From: Perca fluviatilis | Taxonomy: Eukaryota > Chordata > Actinopteri > Perciformes > Percidae | Length of the DNA: 64,000 nucleotides | Reading direction: 5' to 3' | Assembly (NCBI RefSeq): GCF_010015445.1 | Contig: NC_053120.1 | Location: forward strand, 15,068,597 to 15,132,596 | Shown: positions 1 through 13,100 of the stretch, in pieces | Position numbering within the stretch: position 1 is the stretch's first letter | How the letters are laid out: each line of letters opens with the position of its first letter | Program-made: the position numbers and the translations under genes | Notes under the pieces: generated by a model | Database searches by the model: none | The model's input: the letters and a program-made list of their open reading frames with translations, nothing else | Told to the model about the DNA's origin: nothing

Positions 1-3000
1 GAGAGGCAGAAGGTCTTAACAACAGTCTGGCTTTGACTGCATTATGTGCTCGAATTGTCACAGTATCTACATTTTCAGGATTTTATTTGGCAAATGGTGT
101 CAATCCACTGTATGTCATCTCAGTTTCCAATGCAGTTTTTATGACCGGTAAGTAAGGCATGCTGCACTTAAGCCCAATGACTACTAATGTTGTCAGTGCT
201 TCGGATTCTTCTTCTTTGGTGCCCTCAACCTGGGAACTGAATCCAGACAAAGCTTGGCCCACTGTTGATAAATATAAATACCAGCTTCTGCCTGCTAAGC
301 TGGTTTAGTGTTGGTCCGTTGATGGTGCTTGCTGAATGTTTGTATCCAAGCAGTGAATCAGCTCTAATCTGCCCCAGTAACCATCTATCCCTCCATATGC
401 CAACCCCCAGACTCTTGGACAAGAGGGTTGTCCGTTATCAGAGCTAGATTTTGCAAAAATGCAGCTTGACAAAACACAAGAAGAGGAAATGGAAACCACA
501 GGAGGCCTGCACCTCCTTCCCAGGTCTGAAGAATATTTGTGTTCTTGGATCTTGTCATTTTAGTCTGATCATACCAAGGCAATAACCCAAGGTTCTACCA
601 CCAAGACCAGCTCGAGGCCGGGGTAATTTTTTTTTTTGCCTTTAAAGAACTCTGGGCCTCTGATAAATACTGGAGAGACCTCTGACACAATTTGGCAAAC
701 ATTCCACAAGTGGTTGCATAAAAATTAGCATTGGTGGGACAATATACATCCGCTGATCATTTGGATCATTGAACAATGACTCATGATATAATAACTCTGA
801 CTGGAGGAAAGCAATCTGCTTCACATTATTCCACATATTTACTGCAGTCATCTGTTGTCAACAACTGTGCAACGCCTGCTTGTCTTGAAGGAGAAAAGAG
901 CATTTCGCTTTTAAGTGCTTCTCTGTAAGTTTCAATCCAGGAACCGGGTCAGGTCTTGTGCAGACACAACCTTATAATGTCATCTGATCAGGGCTTACAA
1001 TACTGGCTGTCCCTTGGTCAACATTGAACACCAATGCTGACCACTGTAAGCTTTAAAATTGCCACCAGGTCAAGTAGTAACCTTTGATGACTAGTTTAAA
1101 CAGCATCTGAAAGCCTATTTGTACACACGGGCATTGGATTGACATTCTCGTGTTATCTTTGAGTGTGAACTTTGTCATTTGTTTAGTTTTTTTATTTTAT
1201 TGATTGAGCACTATGTAATGCTTGCTCTAGAAAGGTTTCCTTCAGCCCCATCAGCTAAACACCTATAATGTGGATGTAAACTCCCTGCTTATGCCCATGC
1301 ACATTGCTGTTGACTGGAATCAGCAGGAGCCCAGGGGTGGAGGAGGGTGGGATGCTGGGAAGCAGTAAAAGGTGAATCAGCCTCCACCTTTGTTTCCAAG
1401 TGGCCCCGCTGTCTTTGTTTTGGAGCAGAATGAATTATTAACGGTGGCCTTCTGGTCGTGTTTTTCATCAGTGTCCACCTCCAAAGGTAAAGAGCACTGT
1501 GCTGAGAGATCTCCATTGACTGGCTCCTTCCATAGTGACAGCAGACCTGTCTACATGAACTTTCTTTTAGTCTTCACTTTGTCTCTTTATTTTTAGTTCT
1601 CCTTTCTTTCTGCCCCCTCTTTCTGTTTTTCCATCACACTGTTTCTCTTGAATGACCAAATTAACCAACACAGAGACCAAAGAATATCTGGTCTCCATGA
1701 CAATTAAAGTGCCGTCCTTCTGCTTGACAGACTATTTTGTACTCCAGTTCACAACCACATTGTATGAAACACACCGTATTAAACCTTTTAAGTCTTGGTA
1801 AAGCAAAATCTGTGATTTCTTTCTAAACGCATTATACATGTGAAAAGAAAATGTGAAGTGACTGTAAACTGTATATTACTGAATTGTACTAGCTATAGGT
1901 TAACTGAACTGTATAGCGCTCGTTACATTTTTTCCTCTTTTTTAAATTGTTTTTCATGTGGGGCAATGGCTGCAAAAGACGACACGATTGATTGTTATTT
2001 TAGTACAGCAGCTACAGCACCGCTAATGCTAGCGCTGTTAACAGCAGACAAACTAACGGTAACGTTTTAACTTCCAGGCTATGTGTGTGGACGCGAGCCA
2101 GCGTGAGTCCGCATTTTCATACTCTGTGTGGTCGCTGAATGGTACCTGTTCAGGTGATGTAAAAGATTTGTTGCGTTTGCCTTCCTGCTTGGCACCAACC
2201 GCCAACAGACCGGCTTAAAGGCCCCCACAACGTTACCTGAACCAAACCTTATCTCTAACCGTAACTATGGATGGGGGCGCTACGTATTTTAACAGGAGGG
2301 GAACACACTTCCACACCAGCAACAGACATACACTCATAATAGGAAGTGGGCGTGTCCGGCAAGCCGAAAAGCCAGACTCTGGCTGTTGTGTTTTCGGGTA
2401 AATATGTCCACAGCTTATCATTGTTGTAGACCTGCATTTTATCGTGGTCCAGTTTTGAGATAGTTTTATCGCTCAGCCCTACTACTGCCACATGCTACTG
2501 CCTCCATATTTAAGGTCAACGGGTCTGTGCAAGGCGTTTTCATTGGCTTGAATGGTCTGTTATAAACAGGTGTGTTAAAAATTGGCTGCATGCCACATTT
2601 TCCTGTATAATATTCTTACATTGTATTACATCTTCCTCAAGGACACTCAGTCAGGTCTAGGTTCAGCCATCGTCAGTGAATATCTCTTTCTCTGGAAGTC
2701 ACATTCCCTTGTTGTTGTACAGATAACACATTTGGTTTTGCTCTGATGGTTTGATAAGTGACTTTCTGAGTGGATTTGACCAAGCACTTTTCTAGAATTT
2801 AGTTTTGAAAAATTAGACACATATGTGGATAGCATCATTTTTTCCTTTGTCCATCTGTGGAATACAGTATAGGTATACTTTGTAAGTTGACAGGATGTGT
2901 TGATTTTTTCCATAAAGTAGTAGTAGTTTGTCATGTTTCAAACATGTATTTTATTATTCCAATATTTAAAGCAATCTTCTCTTCCTGGAAGTTGTTTTCC

Positions 3001-3860
3001 AAAGCAGCCATTTTCTGTCCAACTTGCAGCCTGCCATTCTTCGTTGCCTCTACTGTAATTGGCTCTAAAAGTTAAAAAACAAGGAAAATGATAATGTTGA
3101 AAAAGTTGCTCTGAATTTTCTTGTTTTCAATATTCTCCTGCCCAGCCACGATGTGTGACAGTTTCTTTCCATGCGCCCTTCTGCTTAGCCAATTTGCTGT
3201 CACCTGATCCTCTTTATCATCTGTCGGCCAGAGGATGCTCCCAACTGGCTGAAATGCTGGGCAACTGTAACTAAGGGGCAAGCATAACTGTGCTAAGCAG
3301 TTGGTTAAATAAAGAATAAATAAAATATCCAGAAGAACCTGGAGCCTAGCTGGATAAGGGAGAGGACTAATTTTACTAGATATATCCAAGATCCATGTTT
3401 CATGGAATTATGGAGGTTGAGTGGCCTCCTGTATTCTTGAACATTATATACTGACGTATTTAAGAAAGTGGCAAGCTGAGACTGATGACCACAACAAGCA
3501 TTGCCTTTTTATTCTTCCCTCAAAGTAGAGACAGTATAATGAGTGACTCATAAGGATGTCATGAAATGTATATTTTTTTAATTTTATCTCGGGTTATCTT
3601 TTCAATGTTGGTTCTTTTGAAGTGTGAATTAAATAGATGGGTGTTTTTTTTTTTTTTTTTTTTTTTTTGACATACTAGGGCTAGATAGATGTATGGAGAA
3701 ACGAGATTGAGAGTCAGAAGAAGGACTGAAACATGGAAAGAAAGAAAAGGAGGGGGCTTTTAATTAATATAAAACAGACTATGAAAGATAAGTAATATGT
3801 AAATAGGAAATGCATCCAAATTTACCTCTGGGAGAAAGTCAGTGTGAGAGACAGAATAAT
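1..3860. other. Intronic stretch, nothing recognised
   Basis: No convincing exon, RNA gene or classifiable transposon seen. The only clear low-complexity feature is a run of 25 T at 3644-3668. Short open frames here have no recognisable motifs and are treated as chance. Confidence 0.6.
3644..3668 (+). repeat. Poly-T tract
   Basis: Uninterrupted run of about 25 T residues. On the minus strand it reads as poly-A, so it could be a retroposon tail, but no element body was recognised next to it. Confidence 0.9.
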
Positions 3861-3869
3861 GTGGCAGGG

Positions 3870-4110
3870 AGCCTCAGGTGCAGCTGGGATGGGAGGAGGC
3901 GGGGCATTGAGTGAAAGCTGAGAGAGAGAAAGTGTGTGTGTGTGTGTGTGTGTGTGAATTTCTGTGTGTGTAAAGAGAGAGAGGTTGAGTGTGCAAGCTA
4001 GAGAGATTGCGTGGAGAGGGAGGGAGGGAAGTGTAAGCCAGTCGCAGCATCTCTCCTCACTGCACCAGGGCTGAGGGACTCTTCGTCCCTTCGCTTCCCT
4101 CACTGCAGAT
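3870..4110 (+). promoter_or_regulatory. gpr52: Candidate gpr52 promoter/5' leader region
   Basis: A locally GC-richer segment about 1.8-2 kb upstream of the gpr52 ATG. It carries two abutting E-boxes (CAGGTG at 3875-3880, CAGCTG at 3881-3886) and a GC-box-like GAGGCGGGG at 3896-3904. A short GT microsatellite and purine-rich sequence follow. The assignment rests only on motif clustering and on position before an intronless GPCR gene. No TATA box or transcription start could be fixed, and the 5' leader (about 4100-5897) may contain an untranslated exon/intron that is invisible here. Confidence 0.25.
3932..3956 (+). repeat. (GT)n microsatellite
   Basis: About 12 GT units directly downstream of the GC-box-like sequence in the candidate gpr52 5' region. 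Confidence 0.9.
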
Positions 4111-5897
4111 TTAACTCATTTCCATCAGCGCAGTCATCTTTTTTTTTTTTCTTGCTTTTTACTTGCAGCTTTTGATAGATGCATTGCATTCATCGGTTTC
4201 TGTATGCCAGGATCTAAGGATTTATTTATAAAAAATGTGGGTTGTCCTGTTTACTGGAATTAAAAGGGGGACGTTTGCAGAGGACAGTGCTTGAAACTGG
4301 GACTCCGACTGGGACTTGGTCTTTTCTTTATGCTGCTCGAGTGGATTCCCTTTTGTTGCGCGGCCAGGGTTTTGTTCTGGGCGACAGACCTACTAAGAGA
4401 GGAGTTGTAGGACCTCATACCTCTACAAATAAACAGAGTGCATACTTCAAAGGACTAAAGCAAGTTAAAAAACATCTATGGTTGCTTTCAGCATTTGAGG
4501 AGAAGGTGCTAATGCTTCAGGATGTCACAACAAAAATGCAAGTAACTCATTTATGGGATAAATAGGTGGATTGCCGATTGATCCCCACACCCCTCTCTGC
4601 AAGTGTCTGCCACAGGATTGCTGAGGAGTCTGAGAGGAGCACTGAGCTATTCAGCTGGCCTCTCATTGCTCCAGGAGAGTCCTTCCACCTGCCTGCATGG
4701 GAGTCTTCGATTCAACACTTTCATCAGCTACTGGGCTTTTACATGTCTTTTTTGCGACTTGCAGTCCAGAACACTGAGAGGCAAGTTTGCACATTTGGAT
4801 TTAAACTTTAAATTACTTTAATAGCAAAACTCATCCTGTGATTTTTCTTTTTTACCTCATTCTGCCTGGGGATGGCTTGCAAACATCATTTTTCCCCCAG
4901 CGCCGTGTGCTGAGAGAGCTATGACATTATCTCCTGCGGAGATCCCCATGTTGTTCTAGCCTGTGTCTGTGTTTTGATTCAGACAATAGCTGGGCATGCA
5001 TGGGCTCCAGACACTGACCAGAGGACCACCAAAATAAGGGAAGCCTGCTGTTACATTGTAAACACAAGCACCCATTGCACAGTAAAACTTTGGATTGGAT
5101 TGAAGGGTCGATTCACAGAGATGGATGTAATTTTCTTTTCCAGACTTTGGTACACACTAAGAGAGACTCCTAAGAAGCTTTTATTTCCCTTAGAAATAGT
5201 TGCCTAAAGTTTATTTTTTGAAAGGCAACTGCACTCAGCAAATTTCATCTGATTTCCAGGAGTGAAATAGGAGCCATATACAGCTAACTTATTTGATCTC
5301 CTGTGAGGATTTGTCAACAGCAGAGAGCATTGTGCTTTGCTTCATACTTTAACCTCTTCGTATGGTGTCCTCCCTCGCATCTTCTGTGCTTTCTGCCCTT
5401 GTGCGGACAGCTTATGCCCTCAGCCTCCCTGTGGCAACCCTCATTAGGATTGGGAGATGAGGCCACAGACTGGCAGGCAAAGCAGCTGGGAAACTCGCCT
5501 TTGGAATAGATGCTGGCCACAGCAGTAATGCTACCCTCCTACCCTGGTTTACTGAAGGAATACAGTTTTTTGATATCTACTCCTGACTGTTACCCACCCA
5601 CTACTTTCACTAACCATGAGTGATTGGAAAAGGAGAGCTAAATGGGTTGTGCTACCCTCCCAGAGGCTGTATTGATTTTTCTCCAGTCAGTGTTTATTTG
5701 ATTGAGACCCAGCTATGTGAGAGTAAGGTGAACGAGAGAGTGAGTGTGTTAGAGAGAGTATTGCGCTCCGTTAACTGAAGAAGGCTGCAGACACCCGGTG
5801 TAGAGCGGGTGGGGGGCAGGCAGTTCTCCAGTTTCAGGCCAGCTGCCTTATGGGTGACACACCACAAACCTGACCCACCTGGATAGCACCCACAACA
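4110..5897 (+). other. gpr52: gpr52 upstream region / likely 5' leader
   Basis: No protein-coding gene or transposon recognised between the candidate promoter and the gpr52 start codon. Several short open frames are present but show no family motifs. At least part of this interval is probably transcribed as the gpr52 5' untranslated region; its extent cannot be read from the sequence. Confidence 0.4.
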
Positions 5898-7016
5898 ATG
5901 AACCAGTCTGAACTGACAACGGGCCCGGTGCTCACTGCCAACAGCAGTCATGGAGACTTCTTTCCTGGCAGTGCTGCCAACCACTCTTGTCCCTTGGGCT
6001 GGGGGCTGAACGAAGGCCTAGAGGCTTGCGTCCTGGAGACTGCTGTCATTGTACTTCTGACAGTGCTCATTATTGCAGGGAACCTGACGGTGATCTTTGT
6101 GTTCCACTGTGCCCCTCTGCTACACCACTACACCACCAGCTACTTCATCCAGACCATGGCATATGCTGACCTGCTGGTGGGTCTTAGCTGCCTGGTGCCC
6201 ACCCTGTCTCTTCTCCACTACCCAGCAGGTGTCCAGGAACCCATCACATGCCAGGTCTTCAGCTACGTCATCTCTGTTCTGAAGAGTGTTTCAATGGCAT
6301 GCTTGGCTTGTATCAGTGTGGACCGCTACCTGGCCATAACTAAACCACTGTCTTACAACCAGCTGGTGACGCCATGCCGGCTACGAGGGTGCATTACCCT
6401 AATCTGGGTCTACTCTAGCCTGGTTTTCTTGCCCTCCTTCTTTGGGTGGGGTAAGCCAGGCTATCATGGGGACATTTTTGAGTGGTGTGCTCACTCTTGG
6501 CCCACCTCTGCCCTCTTTACAGGATTTGTGGTGTGTATGCTCTATGCGCCTGCTGCGCTTGTGGTGTGTTTTACCTATTACCATATCTTTCGCATTTGCC
6601 AGCAGCACAACAGGGAGATCAGTGAACGGCGGGCACGTTTCCCCAGCCAGGAGATGGAGGCTGGTGAGGGGGGTGGTGGTGGGCATCACGGAGGGCATGG
6701 ACCAGATCGGCGCTATGCGATGGTGCTGTTTCGCATCACCAGCGTTTTCTATATGCTTTGGCTGCCCTACATAATCTACTTCTTGCTAGAGAGCTCCCAT
6801 GTGCTGGACAACCCTGCCCTCTCCTTCATCACCACCTGGCTTGCCATAAGCAACAGCTTTTGCAACTGTGTCATCTACAGCCTGTCTAATAGTGTGTTCC
6901 GCCTGGGCATGCGTAGGCTCTCACAGACAATTTGCTCCTTTAGCCACTGCGCGGCCGATGACGGGGACTTTGGGGAGCCTAAACCAAGGAAGAGGGCAAA
7001 CTCATGCTCCATCTGA
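5898..7016 (+). CDS. gpr52: G protein-coupled receptor 52 (orphan class A GPCR)
   Basis: Complete intronless 372-codon frame. The protein is a seven-transmembrane plasma-membrane receptor; mammalian GPR52 couples constitutively to Gs/cAMP in striatal and cortical neurons. Seen here: N-terminal glycosylation sequons at N2, N15 and N28; TM1 asparagine in GNLTV (N62); TM2 aspartate in AYADL (D91); conserved cysteines C118 and C197; DRY at 142-144; TM4 W170; LWLP in TM6 (287-290) where many class A receptors have CWxP; and NCVIY in TM7 (323-327) in place of NPxxY. The tail ends with a basic segment, then RANSCSI. The ATG has A at -3 and the protein starts, as in GPR52, with MN-S. Intracellular loop 3 holds a Gly/His-rich stretch (256-268) that makes it slightly longer than the mammalian protein (361 aa as I recall it). 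Position inside rabgap1l rather than rabgap1 separates it from its paralogue GPR21. Confidence 0.97.
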   Translation: MNQSELTTGPVLTANSSHGDFFPGSAANHSCPLGWGLNEGLEACVLETAVIVLLTVLIIAGNLTVIFVFHCAPLLHHYTTSYFIQTMAYADLLVGLSCLVPTLSLLHYPAGVQEPITCQVFSYVISVLKSVSMACLACISVDRYLAITKPLSYNQLVTPCRLRGCITLIWVYSSLVFLPSFFGWGKPGYHGDIFEWCAHSWPTSALFTGFVVCMLYAPAALVVCFTYYHIFRICQQHNREISERRARFPSQEMEAGEGGGGGHHGGHGPDRRYAMVLFRITSVFYMLWLPYIIYFLLESSHVLDNPALSFITTWLAISNSFCNCVIYSLSNSVFRLGMRRLSQTICSFSHCAADDGDFGEPKPRKRANSCSI

Positions 7017-7178
7017 AGGGATGACTTTACTGCTGGGATCAACAAATGGGGAACATGAATCTTAACAGCTTAGCAGCTAGTTAACTTTCAAAAACATTGG
7101 CACAGCTTAAGCAAACAGAAAACAATTTCTGTTGTATCAGCCTGTGAGCTGATGAACCAATGTCATTACGTTGGTCAC

Positions 7179-7184
7179 AATAAA
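7179..7184 (+). terminator. gpr52: Candidate gpr52 polyadenylation signal
   Basis: AATAAA hexamer about 165 bp after the gpr52 stop codon, the first such hexamer downstream. Further AATAAA motifs occur kilobases later (for example near 9895 and 11598), so a longer 3' UTR is possible. Confidence 0.4.
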
Positions 7185-7189
7185 CCATG

Positions 7190-10100
7190 GTTTATTTTAT
7201 TACAAGCTTTTCAAGGAGATGGGTGCAGTGTCTAAACAGATTTAATGAGATGGGCACTCTGTGATGGTTTTTATTCTGTGGTGTGTGACTTGGCTGTGGA
7301 TATAGAAAGTAGTCTCCCAATGGCTTTCTTAGCCTTTACATCTCACTGTATGTCATCAGCCAGTTTATCGGTGTTTCCATCAGCCAGGTCAGACATAGTG
7401 GGAAGACAAACTCCAAAAGATTCAAAATATATTCTCTCAAACATCAAATGTGACCACACTTTTTCATGCCTGTTAAATTTTGTTTGTGGTTGTGAATTGG
7501 ATTGACCTTTTACTCGATGTTTCCGTACTTTCTATGACTGTCATTAGCAGAAACTAGATAACCTACACTTACTTGTGCTCATAAACCTGTTTAAAGGTTG
7601 TAAATGGATATTTGACTTTTTATCTGTATAAACACACAAGGTGACAATGACGACAGCCGTTATGCTGCTGATAAATAACCGTTGGCATATGGCCTTGACT
7701 GTTTTCTAAAGGAAAGTGTGCAGTCCATTTCTGCTGAAGTATTTCATGTTGAGTCTGTAAACATGATGTTTGCAGGTGAACAGGAGAGAGATGCAAAAAG
7801 GCAATGATGTTCTGACACATTTTCTTTCTATAAACAAATTGATTGGCCTTTCTATAAGTGATTAGCCAATCGCAGAAGGTTGAAATCTGGATAAAGTTGT
7901 TTACTCAGACCTTCTGCAAAACAGGGTACATAATGTACAGGTAGTAGCACACATCAATCTTCATCATTAAAATTCCAATATAGCACTGTTTAGATAGTTC
8001 TTCAAAACATACTCCGACATCACAGCATTAGAGCAAGGACTGTAAAATATCTAAACTTGTAAAAAGAGTCTTGAAACCTTTAAATCAAGTTAAAACCCCC
8101 AAAATGAGAATTTATTGGGTTTTAATTTTAGTCAACATGGTTACTAATCTATAATGTAGATGTTCTAATTGTCAAACCATTTAACACATTGCCTAGTGTC
8201 GTCGTGTGACCTGTATCAGATTTTCCACAGATGACATGCTGCTTATATTGTTTACCAATTTAAATATTAGCTGATTATGGTTGGTCACCAATTGTGTGGT
8301 GCACCCCTTCTAAAACGCACTTGATTTCCAGAATTCATACAAAGGATGTGTCAGTTTGTTGCGGAGGTCTTTATATTGAAGGCAGTGAACTGATACCCGC
8401 AGCAGATAACTACCCAGCACATTGCCAAGGTCCCCCCTTGCGCTAATGAAATAGCCCATCAGCGGCAGCATTCCCACCATTGGTGTGGCATTCCTGATAT
8501 GGCTGTGTTATGAGTATTCTGCTAACAGTTTGATGCATGAGCGCTCATGACAGCCATTTCTAACCAGCAAATAAATATTACACCCCCCCATGTATATGTA
8601 GAGCCATGTATATTGGATAAGGAACAAACAACAGACTTGGCAAAGTAAAAAACAGCATTATCTAATTATGAATTTCACATTTTTTATAATGCAATAGGTT
8701 TAGGTTTAGTTTAGAAAGTTAAATCTGTAATTGAGCTGACTTGAGAATATTATTTTAGATGAACATCTTGGGTGTTGCTTTAAACCCCCCTTAGTCGCTT
8801 ATAGGTAAGAAAAGTGATAGTAGTGGCAGTGTAGACCTGATTAGTAGGCTGATTTTGAGTGCTTTGCATCAGTTATCTTTGTTAAAGATGATAGTGGATT
8901 TTATTTCCCAGCAGTGGTGCATAGGGGCTCAGGTTAATGTGATCTGATCTGTCTGGAGGTCGTTGTGAGGTTAGAAATGAACTGATCTGAAATCACATGC
9001 TTTGTTGTGAAAAAGGTTTAAGGCTATCAGCAGCTTATCTTGTGGAGTTTTGTTAAACTATTGGTCGGACAATCCTCATTACTTTTAATGTGTCTCACTC
9101 TCTTTCAGCTGTACCAATTCTGTTGCTGCTTTTTTATTTATTTTTTTATATATAAATATACTCACCTCAAACTATAGGCCTGAATGTCTTAAATACTTCT
9201 CAATGCTTTTGGGAATGACCACAGTATTTAGTGTGCACTTCTCACAAGGTCAAACCAAACTGGGAATCACACTCTAAATGTGGTAACTGGGCTTGTTGAA
9301 TTTTCCTGTTTTTTCATGATGTCTGTGCCCACGCAACAGGTGCCTGTGCTGGGAATGGCACAGTATAGGTTTTAGAAAGGAGTCCTTAATGAATTGTTTG
9401 TGGGCTTCGTATTGGAGATAGGTAGTTACAGTAACTAAATTCTGCTAAAAAATAAATATAGTTATTTTACTATAGTTATTTCCCCAATCTGAGGCTTTTG
9501 ATATACAAAGTGCAGAGGATGTGTAGTTAATGCAACCCACATACTGCCTTTGGTTATGATTCTCATCATCTTATCCAGTAATATGGTCACTCCAGTCGAT
9601 CTACCTTGTACATTCCCTTGATCATGGGATCAGTGTCAAAGCATAATTCTATTCTCATAAATACAGCCACATACTATAGCCAATATCTTACCGATTTCTC
9701 TCTTTGCTCATATAGTAGTGTCATCTGTGGTTTATGCCTTGCTTGTAGTATATATTTGTCCATACTAGAGAACAAGTGACACAGCAAACCCAGCCCCTTG
9801 ATAGTGTAACTGCATTCTATGCTGCTTAACAGTAGGCTGTGTAAGTCATTCCTCATTTTATAGCTGCATTAAGTGATTTTTGCATTGCAAGCACAATAAA
9901 AAGAAACTTTGAGCCTTTTATCTTTTTATATTTTAATAAAAAAAACACCACACCCAAAAAAAAAAACAACAACATACCAAACAAATCCCTCCCGCTTTTT
10001 CTTTGATGAATGTAAGTACAATATTGTTTTTAATTCAAGGTTTGGTAAACCAACATTATCAACAGAAAAATATCTGTCTCTTTTGGGTTATCTACATGTT

Positions 10101-13100
10101 CTTCTTTCCTTACCAGCCATTTGTTTACTTTGGCTCTCTACAGTTTCGCATGAGGCAGGTAGCCTACAGTCAACTTTAAATAATCACGTCCTGGAAGTGG
10201 CTGCCCATGATCTGTACTGTATGTGCCGGCATTGGTTTTGTTAGTTCTAACAATTAAGATAACTGTGAGGTAAAAGCAGCTGCGTGAAGCTGTAGTATGG
10301 GATATTGATTCTTAGCGGGATCATCAACGTTCATCACCCTTCAACACATGAAGGAGTCGTTTTAATTAAGTTTTAGTATAAAAAATATTGCTTAATGCAG
10401 CTTTAATGCATTACAGATTGTTCTGTATACGTGCCTAAAGATGTATTTTGTAGGAAAAGTGAAAAAAATATGTTGAGAAGTTACTGTTACTGTTACATGG
10501 ACATGCTGCACTTTTTTAAAAACATTTTCCAGCTACATGAACACTGTGTACACATCAGAAGGTACATTGTCGTTGCATTTAGTTTTCCATGACTGATAGT
10601 TCAGAGGGGTTTCCACTTGAACCAAGAATAGGTCACACAGTTGATCTGACTTGGGCCTTCAAATGGGTACATGTTCTACAATCTGACGTCTACATCATAT
10701 CTGTAAGATAAGAGGAGACAGCAGATTTGTTTTAATCTTGTGACTTCCCTTCTATAGCCATATGACCTGGCATATATATGGAATAGTAATAGACTTATAA
10801 TGATATTTTTTTTTATTTTGATAGCTTGTATTTGTGGTGCTCTTTTGGAGCATAGTGCAGTGGGGTAGTAGAAGGTATGTATAGAGTCTGAATTAGTGTG
10901 GTATTATCTTCACAATGTGGTGACAAATAACAACACAACAAGATATAAAAAGGAAAAAGCAAAGTTATGTAATAGCCTAAAATAAAATAGCTCAGTTGTT
11001 ACCAAATGTAAAAATTTGAATTTTCCATTGAAGTGGAGATTATAGTATTTGGTCAGAAGTTGCACAAATATTCATTCCTTTGGTGGACTTTTTTTGTAGC
11101 GGGTTATGTAAAATGCGTGTCTTGGCTCAAGGTTTCAAAAATCCAAGAGTCAATGAATGAATATTTAAAAAAATAAATGGTTTATATGTGTCTGTATTAC
11201 ACTGACCAAACTAAGTGGTAGATAATCAAAACTGTTACCTTGTTCAAACAAGTTGTCTTACTTTCAAGTGCATTGATCTGGGCTTTTAGTAAAGCGTTTT
11301 ATTAATTACAGGATAATATGTATTTATTTATTAAGTTATGTTTAAAGCTTTACACAATATACTGTATATGAGTATACTGTATGTAAAGTGTGTGTGTATC
11401 TGTTTTTAATCTGCTGTACAGCCAAAAAAATCAGACAAACTCTGACAAAGGTATGGCGCACCCATTTGTGTTAAATCAACTAGGCTGCTGATGTTTTGAA
11501 TAGGAGGCAGAGTGTTTAAAATTACATAGTATCTATTTTTTTATTTTGAAATTTTGTCAAAGACTACAGTATGGTTTTGTTGTTGCTGCCAACCGAATAA
11601 AGGTGAAAATAATGGACATTCACTTATGTGTAGTTTCTTTTGTGAAATGTGTGTGTTTCTGTAGCAACAATCACCAGTTATCCAGCTTTCATTCATAACC
11701 AGTGGAACTCTCCAGAGTCACCCTCATATTTTCTCCACTTGGCACCTATCTTAAGGAGTAATGAGGAGAATGGAGATGGGGGCTTGTCGCTAGTGGCTGC
11801 CAGTTTGAATCCCCAGGCTTGTTCAGGTGCACTTGAGCTAGATGGTTTGATATACAGGACCACTTACTTTTGAATTGTAATGAATGTGTAATAATCACAG
11901 AAGTAAGCATGCATGTGTGGATGCATAATGATGTAAGTCTAATGACCAGATCAAGTGTTTAAGCAATGTGGCCCCTCCGTGGAGAAAAAGGATCTGGGAT
12001 AACATTTGCTACCCTCTATTTTACCAGCCTCTTATCAGAGAATAAAGCCCAAACAGGTGGACTATGTTGTCATTTTCCTGTTGATCATATATCAGTCTAA
12101 AGTTCTGCCCCTTACAGTTGCTCCAACTCAGTTATGAGCAAAGCAAAAATTTCATTTTCATCCGAGCCAACAGATGGCTGATCAGGTGGCATTTGCTCGG
12201 TAACAACTCTGCAGCAGGTTAGCCTTTCCTTTAGTGCCTTTGGGAGGTAATGCACACCATCATGCCCTCTCTCTGTGTGAACAGTATCCTCATTATAGAG
12301 CCTGATCCCTTGTTCTTGGTCTTAAATTGGCCTTTGAAATTCATACACTCAACCTTTTAGATTCCAGACGAGCTTTGAAATAGCCATAACCCCACTGTCT
12401 TCACGGAGTAGCTTAGTGGAGAGACGAGAGAGAGGGGATAGAAGAAGGTATTGGAAGAAGATTGAACAACAGATAATGGAAAGGAACTGGTTGGAGAGAG
12501 GAAAAAATGGCAAGAAGGTAAAGTGGTTAAGTAGACTCCCTGAATGAGAAGAACAAGATGATAGACAAAAGGAGGATCAGGAGGGAGGAAGGTGAGGGGG
12601 AGGTACAGTAAGGCGAAGTATAGGTGGTAAAAGGAGGTTTGGAGAAGGAAAAAGGGAAGAAGCATGAGAGAAAGAATGATAATTAGGAGGATATATGTAA
12701 CATGCTGGTAAGATCTATTTCACAAAAAAATGTAAAAGTTGAACAATTATTAAAATAATGATTAAGCTGTTCTAGCACAGGGCTATTAAAACTGCTCATT
12801 GCATTAAAAAATATTGATGTATGGCACTAACTATTCTAACTATTTTAATATACAATATTGAATCCTTTTTAATTTTGTTTGTGTAGAACAAGTGTGTTTT
12901 ACGATCATGCCAGCAGCCATGTTTAAGAACAGGCTCTTTTTGGATGCTTTACCAGTTTTTTGTTATGTTTCCTATCTAGTTTTGGAACAAAAATCTGTAT
13001 TTTTTTCCTCCTACTAAAAAGCATTTCATCCACACTAACTATTCAGCCAAACCAAGAGCAGCTTTCTGGTCCAGGCCTGCTCAATATTCATGGCTGACAC

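Noticed and set aside
5898..7016. GPR21 instead of GPR52
   Set aside because: The C-terminal [13 protein letters not shown] ending and the position inside rabgap1l, not rabgap1, favour GPR52.
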